A stretch of DNA of 64,000 nucleotides from an uncultured Reyranella sp. (GTDB lineage Bacteria > Pseudomonadota > Alphaproteobacteria > Reyranellales > Reyranellaceae). Below are positions 53,297 to 62,281 of this stretch, piece after piece. The position numbers were made by a program, and so were the translations under genes. Numbering within the stretch: the first letter of the stretch is position 1; every line of letters begins with the position of its first letter. The stretch covers positions 124,001 through 188,000 of the forward strand of contig NZ_CAMFKM010000008.1 in the NCBI RefSeq assembly GCF_945957355.1. Direction: 5' to 3'. Below the pieces are notes generated by a model. The model saw only the letters and a program-made list of their open reading frames with translations, searched no databases and was not told the DNA's origin.

Positions 53297-55861
53297 ATGT
53301 GGGGTTTTGAGCGTTGGGCCGCAGTGCGTCTCGTCGCGCGCGGTGCTTCCTTCGGCGCCGTTCTGGGCTTGCTGTGTTCCGGGACCGCTATGAATGCGTC
53401 GGCCCAGCCAAAGGGGACCGTGCCGCCACCGGGCCAGCAGAAGAATCAGCAGCAGGCGAACAGGAAGGGCGGAAATCCGCCGGAGGTGGACGTCTGCTAT
53501 GGCTTAACGGGCGCCGATGCGCCGACGAAGGTCGCGGCTTGCACCGAGGTCATCAACAAGGGCCTGCTCTCGGGCGGCGCGCTGGCGCTGGCCTATCTGC
53601 ACCGCGGGCTGTCGGAGAACGGTCCGGACAGCGACAAGCGATCCAAGGCCGACTTCCGGACGGCGGTCCGCATGTACAACGACGCCATCATGACGCAGCC
53701 GCTCAACCCGCACCTCTACATACAGCGCGGCGTCGTCCATCAGACGATCGGCGAGGCCGACCGGGCGATCATCGACTACAGTGACGCGATCCGACTTGCG
53801 CCGCGCGATACGCTGCCCCTGATCAACCGCGGCGTCGTGCTGTACACGCGCAAGGACAACAACGAGGGCGCAATCGCCGACTTCAACGCGGCACTCAAGA
53901 TCAACTCGAAGGAAGTCAGCGCCTGGACCAATCGAGGCATCGTCTATCGCAAGAAGGGCGACGTGAACCAGGCGATTTCGGACTTCACGACGGCGATCAA
54001 GATCCTGCCCGACAAGATCCAGCCGGTGTCGCTCACCGATGTCCCTGATTCGGTCACTAGCCAGCTTGCCCGGACGCCGCAGCAGGAGGCCAACCGGATC
54101 GCGCTGCAGGCCGCCTTCGTCCATTTCCAGCGCGGCCTCGCCTGGTACGACAAGAACGACTACGACAAGGCTATTGCCGACTTCAGCGAGTCGATCCGAC
54201 TCAATCCACGGGATGCATCGCCCTGGGTCGGCCGCGGCGCAGCATACATGTACAAGAACGAGCTGAAGCAGGCGATCGCCGACTTCACGGAAGGCATCAG
54301 GCTCCAGCCCGGCCAGGCCTTCGCCCACATGCAGCGTGGCATCGCCTATCACCGCATCGGCGACGCCGACAACGCGCTCACGGACTACACGATCGCCCAT
54401 GAACTGACGCCCAAGGATCCGAACCCGATGGTCAATCGCGGCATCGTCTACTACACGAAGAAGGGCAAGTTCGAAGAGGCGGTCGCCGACTTCGACCAGG
54501 CGCTCAAGCTCAACCCGAAGGAAGTCAACGCGCTGATCAACCGCGGCGTGACATGGCGGCAGCGGAACGATCCCGACCGCGCCATCGTCGACTTCACCGA
54601 GGCGGTTCGGCTCGGCCTGCAGACGTCGGACATCCTCAGGCTCACGCAGAAGGACAAGGACGGCAAGAAGGATCCTGCGGCGGCCCAGACCGCCGACCAG
54701 GTGGCCAATGCCTACTACCAGCGCGGCATGGCCCTGATCGACAAGCAGGAATACGAGGCCGCCGTGAAGGACTTCGAGGCGGCGATCGACATCAACGAGA
54801 AGGAGCCTCGTGCCTATCTGGGGCGCGGTGCCGCCTATCTCAAGATGGAGAAGACGAAGGATGCCGTTGCGGACCTCGACCGCGCCATCAAGCTCGCGCC
54901 AGGCATGGCCTTTGCCTATTTCGAGCGCGGCGCAGCGTACCATCGCATCGACGACTACGACAATGCCATCGCCGACTACTCCTCGTCGATCGAGATCGAT
55001 CCGAAGGAGCCGCTGGCCTACATCAACCGCGGCATGGCCCTGATCTTCAAGGATAAGGTCGACGACGCGATCAAGGATTTCGATGCTGCCCTGAAGATCA
55101 GCCCGGACGACATCAACGCACTGATCCAGCGCGGCTTCGCGTATGGACTGAAGAAGGACTACCCGCGGGCGTTGGCCGACATCGAAGATGCGCTGCGCCT
55201 GTCGCCCGGCAATCCCACTGCACTGTACTATCGCGCGCAGGTCATGGCCTTTCGCGGCGATGCCGGCCGCGCGATCGAGGACTACACCCAGGCGTTGCGC
55301 ACCGACGTGAAGAATCCGCGCATCTACGCCAGCCGCGCCAATCTCTACAGCAACCTCGGCGAATTCGACGACGCGATCGACGACCTGAACAATGCGATCC
55401 GACTGAGGCCTCGCGACGCCAACCTGTTCCTCAGCCGCGGCATCGCCTACTTCAACAAGGGTGACTACGGCAAGGCGATCGCGGACTATGACGAGGCGCT
55501 GAAGCTCGACCCGAAGATGACGCCGGCACTGAACAACAGATGCCTGACGCGGGCCGTGACGGGAGGGAATCTCGACGCCGCTCTCGCCGACTGCAACGAG
55601 GTCCTCAAGCTGGTGCCCGACGATCCCTATGCCCACGACAATATCGGGCTGATCTATCTGAAGCGGAAGCAGTACGACCGGGCGATCGCCCAGTACAACG
55701 CCTCCCTGAAGATCGATCCGGATCGCGCGCGCGCCCTCTACGGCCGAGGCCTTGCCCGCACGCGCAACGGCCAGGGCCCGGCGGGCATCGCCGACATGTC
55801 GGCCGCGAGCGGCATCCAGCCGAACATCTCGGGCGAGTTCGCCAAGTACGGCGTGAACTGA
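53297..55861 (+). CDS. Secreted TPR protein with about 20 repeats
   Basis: 854 residues from the ATG at 53297, which has AAGAGG at a good distance; other in-frame starts lie upstream (53231, 53258, 53291). A signal peptide (residues about 10-40, SFGAVLGLLCSGTAMNASA) is followed by a low-complexity Pro/Gln patch. About 20 tetratricopeptide units of 34 residues come next (for example YDKAIADFSESIRLNPRD). An insert breaks the array after the fourth repeat and again before the tenth. It should be a periplasmic or envelope scaffold for protein contacts. The partner is unknown. Confidence 0.85.
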   Translation: MWGFERWAAVRLVARGASFGAVLGLLCSGTAMNASAQPKGTVPPPGQQKNQQQANRKGGNPPEVDVCYGLTGADAPTKVAACTEVINKGLLSGGALALAYLHRGLSENGPDSDKRSKADFRTAVRMYNDAIMTQPLNPHLYIQRGVVHQTIGEADRAIIDYSDAIRLAPRDTLPLINRGVVLYTRKDNNEGAIADFNAALKINSKEVSAWTNRGIVYRKKGDVNQAISDFTTAIKILPDKIQPVSLTDVPDSVTSQLARTPQQEANRIALQAAFVHFQRGLAWYDKNDYDKAIADFSESIRLNPRDASPWVGRGAAYMYKNELKQAIADFTEGIRLQPGQAFAHMQRGIAYHRIGDADNALTDYTIAHELTPKDPNPMVNRGIVYYTKKGKFEEAVADFDQALKLNPKEVNALINRGVTWRQRNDPDRAIVDFTEAVRLGLQTSDILRLTQKDKDGKKDPAAAQTADQVANAYYQRGMALIDKQEYEAAVKDFEAAIDINEKEPRAYLGRGAAYLKMEKTKDAVADLDRAIKLAPGMAFAYFERGAAYHRIDDYDNAIADYSSSIEIDPKEPLAYINRGMALIFKDKVDDAIKDFDAALKISPDDINALIQRGFAYGLKKDYPRALADIEDALRLSPGNPTALYYRAQVMAFRGDAGRAIEDYTQALRTDVKNPRIYASRANLYSNLGEFDDAIDDLNNAIRLRPRDANLFLSRGIAYFNKGDYGKAIADYDEALKLDPKMTPALNNRCLTRAVTGGNLDAALADCNEVLKLVPDDPYAHDNIGLIYLKRKQYDRAIAQYNASLKIDPDRARALYGRGLARTRNGQGPAGIADMSAASGIQPNISGEFAKYGVN

Positions 55862-55867
55862 CGGAGC

Positions 55868-55902
55868 CCCCCGACTCGACGGACTGCTCGTCGGGTCGGG
55901 GG
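55868..55902 (+). terminator. Stem-loop after the TPR gene
   Basis: CCCCCGACTCGACG (55868-55881) pairs with CGTCGGGTCGGGGG (55889-55902): 14 bp with one G-T pair and a 7-nt loop, 6 bp after the TPR stop. No T-run follows, so it is a weak intrinsic terminator or a 3'-end protecting hairpin. Confidence 0.5.
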
Positions 55903-56175
55903 AGCCCTCCATCTGGACCTTCGGAAATCCAGCCGTTCACCGGTGCGGTGGGCTGCGGCTTTGCGCCGGCCGCGCCGACATCACCCACGACCCGCAAATA
56001 CCGATCCCGGCAGTCTCCAGGCTGCGACCCGACCGGGCTCCCTGCGGACGGGGAGGCTCTTTTCGATTCGTTTGTTTCGTTTAGTCCACTTGCGCCGCCG
56101 CTGGGGTCCGGAAACATTCTAATTGAATAAATGAATGTAAGACGATAAGAAAACATCGCTCCACAGAGGTTACCG
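55903..56175. other. Non-coding gap before the DUF2975 gene
   Basis: No convincing gene here. A second hairpin candidate lies at 56035-56059, with an 8-bp stem, one bulge and a TTTT tail at 56060-56063. The AT-rich stretch at 56112-56155 stands out in this GC-rich window and carries a possible promoter, TTGAAT (56123-56128), 17 bp, TAAGAA (56146-56151). The DUF2975 ATG follows with AGAGG upstream. Promoter and terminator are visual calls. Confidence 0.4.
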
Positions 56176-56736
56176 ATGTTCAGAAGCAACGTTAACCACC
56201 CTCCGGGCGATCGGCGCCGGCTGAGGTCCATCACGCATACTGCAGAATGGCTGGCCGTCGCCGGGGTTGCGATGGGTCTGGGCTATATCGCCTATCTGGC
56301 CCTCGTGCCGGACGCGCTCGCCATCGCGCTGCGCCGCGAAGTGCCGGGCGTCATCGTCGACCCCAGTGCGCCCGCCCTGGCGGCGGCAGGACTGGTCAGC
56401 CTCGTTCCGGCCCTGATCTTCATTGCCGCGATGGCATCGGCCCGGACGCTGTTCCGGCTGCTCGGCCGGGCCGCGACCGTATTCGATCCGGCAGCCCCGT
56501 CGGTGTTGCGGCGCATCGGCCTTCTGGCGATTGCGGCAGCCTTTGCGGGCGTCGTCGTCCGCATCGTGGTGGGGCTGCTGATGACCAGCGCCAACCCGCC
56601 GGGTCAGCAGCAACTGGTCCTGTCCGTCAGCTCGGGCGACGTGACGGCGCTGGTTGTCGGTCTCCTGATGCTCGCCTTTGCGCTCGTGATGCGGGAGGGG
56701 ATCCGCCTCGACGAGGACAATCGGAGCATCCTCTGA
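56176..56736 (+). CDS. DUF2975 membrane protein
   Basis: 186 residues with four predicted membrane helices (about 25-45, 68-90, 115-135, 155-172). The TLFRLLGRAATVFDPAAPSVLRRIG segment between helices two and three is typical of DUF2975. Members are usually paired with a small XRE regulator of the YozG type, as here, where the next gene starts inside its stop codon (TGATG). Function is unknown; it may modulate or sense through the regulator. Confidence 0.8.
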   Translation: MFRSNVNHPPGDRRRLRSITHTAEWLAVAGVAMGLGYIAYLALVPDALAIALRREVPGVIVDPSAPALAAAGLVSLVPALIFIAAMASARTLFRLLGRAATVFDPAAPSVLRRIGLLAIAAAFAGVVVRIVVGLLMTSANPPGQQQLVLSVSSGDVTALVVGLLMLAFALVMREGIRLDEDNRSIL

Positions 56737-56954
56737 TGACGATCGTCGTCACGCTCGATGTGATGCTTGCCAGGCGCAAGATGCGCTCCAAGGAGCTTGC
56801 CGAACGGATCGGCCTCACCGAGCAGAACGTCTCCTTGCTCAAATCCGGCAAGGTGCGCGGCATACGCTTCGAGACACTGTCGAAGATCTGCGCGGTGCTG
56901 TCCTGCCAACCGGGCGACATTCTCGAGTTCGTGCCGGACGCCGGTCCCCCGTGA
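56736..56954 (+). CDS. Small XRE-family transcriptional regulator
   Basis: 72 residues, almost entirely a Cro/C1-type helix-turn-helix (LDVMLARRKMRSKELAERIGLTEQNVSLL). The CQPGDILEF ending is diagnostic for the YozG-like group (COG3655), partners of DUF2975 proteins. It starts at 56736, overlapping the DUF2975 stop by one base, and its stop overlaps the GTG of the hydrolase gene. It probably regulates its own operon. Confidence 0.85.
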   Translation: MTIVVTLDVMLARRKMRSKELAERIGLTEQNVSLLKSGKVRGIRFETLSKICAVLSCQPGDILEFVPDAGPP

Positions 56955-57760
56955 CTCGGGCGAACCGGCGAGCGGCCCTGGCGGCCGGCTTGATTCTCCT
57001 GGCGTCGCTGCTTGCCGGCTGCGCCACCTTGCCGGGTGCGGAAACCGCTCGTGGCATCGACGGGAATGTCGAGGTGTCGTATCTGCCCGGGCCGGCCCCA
57101 ACGGTCGTGTTCGAAGCCGGCCTGGGAGCGCACAAGGAGAGTTGGACGGCCGTATTCCGGGAGGTCGCGCGGACCAATGGCGTCTTCGCCTATGACCGCC
57201 CGGGCGTTGGACGCAGCACTTCGACCGGGCGGCCGCGGGATGGCGCGGCCATCGTGGAGGAACTGCGCACGCTCCTTCGGGGGCGGGGCCTGAAGCCGCC
57301 CTATGTGCTGGTCGGCCATTCCGCAGGCGGCCTCTACATGCAGCTTTACGCCAGGCTCCATCCCGAGGAGGTGGTAGGGCTGGTCCTTGTGGATCCGACC
57401 CATCCCACTCAGTTCGAGGGCGAGGGATCGCTCGCGAATCGCGGCGCCCTTGCCCGGGGCATCATGGCGCTCGCCGGCGGGATCGGGCCGATCCGCCCGG
57501 AGTTCGACGCCTTGCCGCAAACCGGCGCGGAGGTGCTGGCGGCGCCGCCGCTATCTGCTCGCATCGCGACCGTCATCCTGTTGGCGCGGAATGACGGCAG
57601 CGGCCCGGCTGCGGCTTTCGACAAGGCCAAGCGGGCCGATTTCGCACGGCTCTATCCGACGGCGCAAATCCGCTGGATCGATAGCGGTCACGACATTCCA
57701 GGGGAAAAGCCTGGCGCGGTGGTGGAGGCAATCCGCTGGGTGCTGGCGCAACCGCGATAG
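56951..57760 (+). CDS. Lipoprotein alpha/beta hydrolase
   Basis: 269 residues from a GTG overlapping the XRE stop (GTGA). A lipobox LAGC with C24 follows a hydrophobic signal (LILLASLLAGC), so the enzyme is probably a membrane-anchored lipoprotein. The nucleophile is S124 in VGHSAGGLYM, and a histidine follows in IDSGHDIPG near residue 248. An oxyanion region is visible as FEAGLGAHKESW. The substrate is unknown. It is operonic with DUF2975 and XRE, an unusual third member. Confidence 0.85.
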   Translation: MTRANRRAALAAGLILLASLLAGCATLPGAETARGIDGNVEVSYLPGPAPTVVFEAGLGAHKESWTAVFREVARTNGVFAYDRPGVGRSTSTGRPRDGAAIVEELRTLLRGRGLKPPYVLVGHSAGGLYMQLYARLHPEEVVGLVLVDPTHPTQFEGEGSLANRGALARGIMALAGGIGPIRPEFDALPQTGAEVLAAPPLSARIATVILLARNDGSGPAAAFDKAKRADFARLYPTAQIRWIDSGHDIPGEKPGAVVEAIRWVLAQPR

Positions 57761-57913
57761 CAACAGACCTTCAGACTTGCGGACGCACCAAGGCCCGCAA
57801 TATCCAGGCCTATGCACCTATGGTCGCAGCTTGCACCAAACAGAAAAGGCGACGCAGTTTGTCCGCTGCAACGTCAGTACTAGAATTCTTCCGCTTCGAG
57901 TCGACCCGCACCC

Positions 57914-58024
57914 CCTCATCCTGAGGAGCGGCCGCAGGCCGCGTCTCGAAGGATCGGCGATAGACGTGGTGCTCGTGGCAATGCTTCGAGACGCGCTCCA
58001 GTGGAGCGCTCCTCAACATGAGGT
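57914..58024. repeat. Palindromic element with nested hairpins
   Basis: It occupies the 319-bp gap between the hydrolase gene and tRNA-Ser (57761-58079), where I see no gene. The left arm begins CCTCATCCTGAGGAGCG and ends GCGTCTCGAAGGAT (57914-57954). The right arm (57981-58024) is its reverse complement at both ends but has a different inner segment. The inner parts (GCGGCC-GCA-GGCCGC versus GCGCTCC-AGT-GGAGCGC) are each self-complementary, so structure is kept while sequence differs. Apart from this, only unremarkable sequence at 57761-57913. Confidence 0.8.
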
Positions 58025-58079
58025 TGGTGTTAGTGAGTCGATCGTATTCGGAAGGACTCTTAGCGCCGTGGGACCAAAA

Positions 58080-58169
58080 TGGCGGATGGGGTGGGATTCG
58101 AACCCACGGTGGGCGTGAGCCCACGCCGGTTTTCAAGACCGGTGCCTTAAACCGCTCGGCCACCCATCC
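58080..58169 (-). tRNA. tRNA-Ser (UGA), CCA encoded
   Basis: 90 nt including the encoded CCA (complement of TGG at 58080-58082). The acceptor stem GGATGGG/CCCATCC is a perfect 7-bp pair with G discriminator. The anticodon loop CTTGAAA gives anticodon TGA. The long variable arm (GTGGGCTCACGCCCAC) is the class II hallmark for serine. The T-arm contains GGTTCGAATCC. Confidence 0.97.
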
Positions 58170-58244
58170 AGCTCAGAAAGTTCAGATACTTAGGTGCCGC
58201 CATGATTGCAACAAATGGCGTCCGCCTCTGTTAGTCTGCTCCTC

Positions 58245-59150
58245 ATGGCAGACGATTTTTGCCTGATGCACGACGATCGGCTGGGCTATGCACCGAAACC
58301 GGGCTTTCGGGGAGCGGGGGCCGGCGGGTGGCCGGTGTCGATCGATGCCGACGGCTTCCGGTCCAGCGGCGGCGACGCGGCCGCCGGGATCGATCGGGCA
58401 ATTCTCGCCGTGGGCGATTCCTACACGTTCGGGGAGGAGATTGGCGACGGCGATACCTGGCCGGCACAGCTCGAACGGCTGAGCGGCCGCACGGTGCTGA
58501 ACGGCGGAGTATCGGGCTACGGCTTCGACCAGATCGTGCTGCGCGCCGAGCAACTCGCCGAGCGACATAAGCCGGCGATGATCATCGTCGGCTTCATTGC
58601 CGATGACATACGGCGCACCGAGATGCGTCGCCTGTGGGGGCGGGACAAGCCCTGGTTCGCAATTGGGGGGGACGAACTCGTCCTCCAGGGCGTGCCCGTG
58701 CCCGAGCGAAAGCCGCTTGCGCCCTCGTGGCTCCGCCATCGTTTACAGCGAATCCTGATCCAGCTTCCGCCGCCTCTCCAACAGCTCTTCGGCTACCACG
58801 TCCGGAAGCATCCCGCCGGCCACGGCAGCGGCATCGGCCTGCGACTCGTCGAGCACCTGGCCAAGCTGGAGGCGGCGCACGGATGCCGTGTCGTCCTGGT
58901 GGCGCAGTATCAGCCCCGGGTCTGGCTCGACCGGATCTTCGCGGCCGACGAACGCCGCGCGACCTGGGAAGTGCTCGATCGCGCGTCGAGCCTGGGGCTG
59001 GCGACCGTCGATACCTATCCGAGATTCGCCGCCGAGCCGGCGGCAGCGTCGCTTTACGTCAACTCCCACGTAAACGCGCGCGGCAACGCGATGATCGCAA
59101 GCCTGCTGGCCGCCCGGCTGTCGGAACTGTCGCGAACGCCGGATCGATAA
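58245..59150 (+). CDS. SGNH/GDSL-like hydrolase with altered catalytic residues
   Basis: 301 residues. Block I GDSYTFGEE gives nucleophile S59, and NGGVSGYGFDQ is block II. The block III site reads FIADDIRR instead of a GxND-type motif. The end block has NSHVNARGN with H275, but the usual aspartate two residues earlier is N273. The enzyme may therefore be weak or use other residues. There is no signal peptide. The start is the ATG at 58245; an earlier ATG at 58206 is possible. It converges on the SNase gene, 18 bp apart. Confidence 0.72.
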   Translation: MADDFCLMHDDRLGYAPKPGFRGAGAGGWPVSIDADGFRSSGGDAAAGIDRAILAVGDSYTFGEEIGDGDTWPAQLERLSGRTVLNGGVSGYGFDQIVLRAEQLAERHKPAMIIVGFIADDIRRTEMRRLWGRDKPWFAIGGDELVLQGVPVPERKPLAPSWLRHRLQRILIQLPPPLQQLFGYHVRKHPAGHGSGIGLRLVEHLAKLEAAHGCRVVLVAQYQPRVWLDRIFAADERRATWEVLDRASSLGLATVDTYPRFAAEPAAASLYVNSHVNARGNAMIASLLAARLSELSRTPDR

Positions 59151-59168
59151 CCGCCGTTAACCGGCGAT

Positions 59169-59705
59169 TCAGCCGCCCTGTTCGCGTCTCAAGGCCTCAC
59201 GGCGGATCATGGCGCGCCATTCGGCGGGCGGCATGCACTTGTGGGCGTGGACGCCGAGCTTGCGCTGGATGGCCTCGCGCTCCTCGGGCACGTAGCGGTC
59301 CTTGCTGACGGCAGGCAGGGCCCAGGCCCAACCGGCGGAGACCATCTTCTCCTGCAGGTCGTCGTCACCGGCGAAACACTGCGCCACCGGCGGGTTGGTC
59401 TTGCGCTCGGTATCGATCAGGCGGCAGTTCACCGGGCGCCCGGCGATGAATTCCTCGAGCGCCTTGCGGGCGAGCGCGCCGGCACGCCACTGGCCGTCGT
59501 CGCAGGTCTGGCTGCGCTCGGGTGCATCGATACCGAACAGCCGCACGAGCTGCGGGCCGAACTTCACCGTGTCGCCGTCGACCACCGTGAAGCGCGGCTT
59601 CGGCACGGGCGGCAGAACTGTATCGTCGTCGGAGGACTGGGCTGCGGCGCCGGCTGTCACCGCCAGCGCAGCGAGGGCAACGATCGGCCAGGAGACAGTT
59701 TTCAA
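59169..59705 (-). CDS. Secreted staphylococcal-nuclease-like protein
   Basis: 178 residues. Signal peptide about 1-22 (SWPIVALAALAVTAGAAAQ). The SNase/OB-fold core shows VVDGDTVKFG and VRLFGIDAPERSQTC, with calcium-site aspartates and the first catalytic arginine and glutamate. The second loop, where a YGR triplet is usual, reads ERKTNPPVAQC, so one catalytic arginine seems missing. Four cysteines could form disulfides. A calcium-dependent nuclease is likely but with uncertain activity. Confidence 0.8.
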   Translation of the reverse strand: MKTVSWPIVALAALAVTAGAAAQSSDDDTVLPPVPKPRFTVVDGDTVKFGPQLVRLFGIDAPERSQTCDDGQWRAGALARKALEEFIAGRPVNCRLIDTERKTNPPVAQCFAGDDDLQEKMVSAGWAWALPAVSKDRYVPEEREAIQRKLGVHAHKCMPPAEWRAMIRREALRREQGG

Positions 59706-59743
59706 AGGGTAACCTTGCGGCGGCGTTTCCGGGGCACTCTACG

Positions 59744-62098
59744 TTATTTGCTTCGCGTCCCAAAGCCGGCCCGCCGCAGCGCATCGGCCATGGCATTGGC
59801 CGGAGCGGCGGGCTTGGCGGCCTGCACGCGGGCCTGATCGCGCCGTGAAGCCCCGCCGCCACCCTCGTTGCGGGCGGATCGTGCCGGCTGTTTGCCGGCC
59901 TCGTCGTCCAGCCGCAAGGTCAGGGCAATGCGCTTGCGCGGCTTGTCCACGTCCAGGACCTTCACGCGGACGATGTCGCCCGGCTTCACGACGGCGCGCG
60001 GGTCCTTCACGAAGCTGTTCGACATGGCGGACACGTGCACCAGCCCGTCCTGGTGGACGCCGACATCGACGAAGGCCCCGAAGGCGGCGACATTGGTGAC
60101 GACGCCCTCGAGCACCATGCCCGGCTCGAGGTCGTTCAGTGTCTCGACGCCGGCCTTGAATTCCGCCGTCTTGAAGGCCGGCCGAGGATCGCGGCCCGGC
60201 TTCTCCAGTTCGCGCAGGATGTCCGTGACGGTCGGCAGGCCGAACTTCTCGTCGACGAACTCCTTCGGCGACAGCGCCCGCAGGGCAGGGGCGTTGCCGA
60301 TCAGGGCGTCGATCTTGTTTTTTGTCGCGGCGATGATCCGGTGCACCACCGGATAGGACTCGGGATGCACGGCCGAGGCGTCGAGCGGATCGTCGCCCCC
60401 CTGGATGCGCAGGAATCCCGCGCACTGCTCGAAGGCCTTGGGGCCGAGCCGCGGCACGTCCTTCAAGGCCTTGCGGGACCTGAACGCGCCGTGCGCGTCG
60501 CGATGGGAGACGATGCTCTGCGCCAGCCCCTGGCCGATGCCGGAGACGCGCGCCAGCAATGGCGCCGAGGCGGTGTTGAGGTCCACGCCCACGCCGTTCA
60601 CGCAATCCTCGACCACGGCGTCCAGCGACTTGGACAGCTTGAACTCGCTGAGATCGTGCTGGTATTGGCCGACGCCTATCGACTTGGGATCGATCTTCAC
60701 CAGCTCCGCCAGCGGGTCCTGCAGCCGGCGGGCGATCGACACGGCGCCGCGCAGGGTGACGTCGAGGCCCGGCAGTTCCTCCGAGGCATAGGCGGACGCC
60801 GAATAGACCGACGCGCCGGCTTCCGACACCACGATCTTCTGCAGCTTGATCTCCGACAGTCCCTTCAGCAGCTCCATCGCCAGCTTGTCGGTCTCGCGCG
60901 AGGCGGTGCCGTTGCCGATCGCGACCAACTCGACCTTATGCTCACGCACCAGCCTCGACAGGATGGCGAGCGATTCGTCCCAGCGGCGCTGCGGCTCGTG
61001 CGGATAGATCGTGCTGGTCGCCACCACCTTGCCGGTGGCGTCGACCACGGCGACCTTCACGCCGGACCGGTAGCCGGGGTCGAGCCCGAGCGTCGGCCGC
61101 GCGCCGGCGGGGGCGGCGAGCAGCAGGTCGCGCAGATTGGAGGCGAACACCCGCACCGCTTCCTCCTCGGCGGCCGTCCACAGGCGCAGCCGGAGGTCGA
61201 TCGACAGCATGATGGTGATCTTGGTGCGCCACGCCCAGCGCACCGTCTCGGCCAGCCATTTGTCGCCTGGGCGTCCCTGGTCGGAGATGCCGTAGGCCCG
61301 CATGATGCGCAGCTCGTAGGCGCTGGGGATTGCCTGCGACGCGGGAGGGCGCGTCGCGGGATCGTCCGGTTCGACCGTCAAGCCGAGGATCTCCTCGCGC
61401 TCGCCGCGGCACAGCGCCAGCACGCGATGCGACGGCATCTTGGCGAGGGCCTCGGAGAAATCGAAATAGTCGCTGAACTTGGCGCCGGCTTCCTGCTTGC
61501 CCTCACGCACCTTGGAAACGAGGCGTCCGTTCGTCCAGAACTCCTCGCGCAGCGCGCCGATCAGGTCGGCATTCTCGGCGAAGCGTTCCACCAGGATGGC
61601 GCGCGCGCCTTCGAGCGCCGCCGCCGCCGTGGCGACGTTCTTGTCCGCCGAAACGAAAGGCTCGGCGCGGACCGCGGGCTCGACGGTCGGATCCTTGAGC
61701 AGCAAGTCGGCGAGCGCCTCCAGCCCCGCTTCCTTGGCGATCTCCGCCTTGGTGCGGCGCTTGGGCTTGTAGGGGAGGTAGATGTCCTCGAGCCGGCTCT
61801 TGCTGTCGGCGGCCAGGATCGCGGCTTCGAGTTTCGCGTCGAGTTTTCCCTGGTCGCGGACGGAGTCGAGGATGACCTTCCGCCGGGCCTCCAGCTCGCG
61901 CAGATAGCCCAGTCGCTCCTCGAGTGTGCGAAGCTGCGCATCGTCAAGCGATCCGGTGACCTCCTTGCGGTAGCGCGCGATGAAGGGGACGGTGGCTCCG
62001 CCGTCGAGCAGCTCGACCGCAGCCTGGACCTGCTGCTCCTTGACCCCGAGTTCTTCGGCAATGCGCGCCTGGATGGAGACCACCAAGAAAAACCTCAT
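59744..62098 (-). CDS. tex: Tex-family RNA-binding protein
   Basis: 784 residues, conserved accessory transcription factor. N-terminal helical Tex domain with [15 protein letters not shown], a YqgF-like RNase H fold ([21 protein letters not shown]), helix-hairpin-helix ([20 protein letters not shown]) and an S1 RNA-binding domain near 630-710 ([21 protein letters not shown]). A basic tail ends the protein. The start is uncertain: an ATG at 62098 has no ribosome site, and a GTG at 62083 follows GAGG. It is divergent from the acyl-CoA dehydrogenase. Confidence 0.94.
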   Translation of the reverse strand: MRFFLVVSIQARIAEELGVKEQQVQAAVELLDGGATVPFIARYRKEVTGSLDDAQLRTLEERLGYLRELEARRKVILDSVRDQGKLDAKLEAAILAADSKSRLEDIYLPYKPKRRTKAEIAKEAGLEALADLLLKDPTVEPAVRAEPFVSADKNVATAAAALEGARAILVERFAENADLIGALREEFWTNGRLVSKVREGKQEAGAKFSDYFDFSEALAKMPSHRVLALCRGEREEILGLTVEPDDPATRPPASQAIPSAYELRIMRAYGISDQGRPGDKWLAETVRWAWRTKITIMLSIDLRLRLWTAAEEEAVRVFASNLRDLLLAAPAGARPTLGLDPGYRSGVKVAVVDATGKVVATSTIYPHEPQRRWDESLAILSRLVREHKVELVAIGNGTASRETDKLAMELLKGLSEIKLQKIVVSEAGASVYSASAYASEELPGLDVTLRGAVSIARRLQDPLAELVKIDPKSIGVGQYQHDLSEFKLSKSLDAVVEDCVNGVGVDLNTASAPLLARVSGIGQGLAQSIVSHRDAHGAFRSRKALKDVPRLGPKAFEQCAGFLRIQGGDDPLDASAVHPESYPVVHRIIAATKNKIDALIGNAPALRALSPKEFVDEKFGLPTVTDILRELEKPGRDPRPAFKTAEFKAGVETLNDLEPGMVLEGVVTNVAAFGAFVDVGVHQDGLVHVSAMSNSFVKDPRAVVKPGDIVRVKVLDVDKPRKRIALTLRLDDEAGKQPARSARNEGGGGASRRDQARVQAAKPAAPANAMADALRRAGFGTRSK

Positions 62099-62281
62099 CG
62101 GTCGTTAGCGTGGGAGACCGTCGCCACGTCGGGCCGCGGATATGAACGGCGCGGCTGTGGGACTTCAAGCAGTTTGTGAAGTTCCGCCTGGAGCTGCCAG
62201 CAATCGTTTGACCCGTATTTCCTTCATTGGCAGTGTTCATTCGGCGAAAGAATCACGAACAACGAAGAAAAGCCGTCGATC

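Noticed and set aside
53297..55861. DNA tandem repeat or CRISPR-like array
   Set aside because: Periodicity near 102 bp is due to 34-residue TPR units with diverged codons, not identical DNA repeats with spacers.
53504..55912. 802-codon antisense frame over the TPR gene
   Set aside because: Its apparent repeats mirror the TPR repeats of the real gene on the other strand; no signal of its own.
60035..62179. 714-codon frame antisense to tex
   Set aside because: Tex has intact YqgF, HhH and S1 domains; the antisense product is Gln/Arg/Asp/Gly-rich noise.
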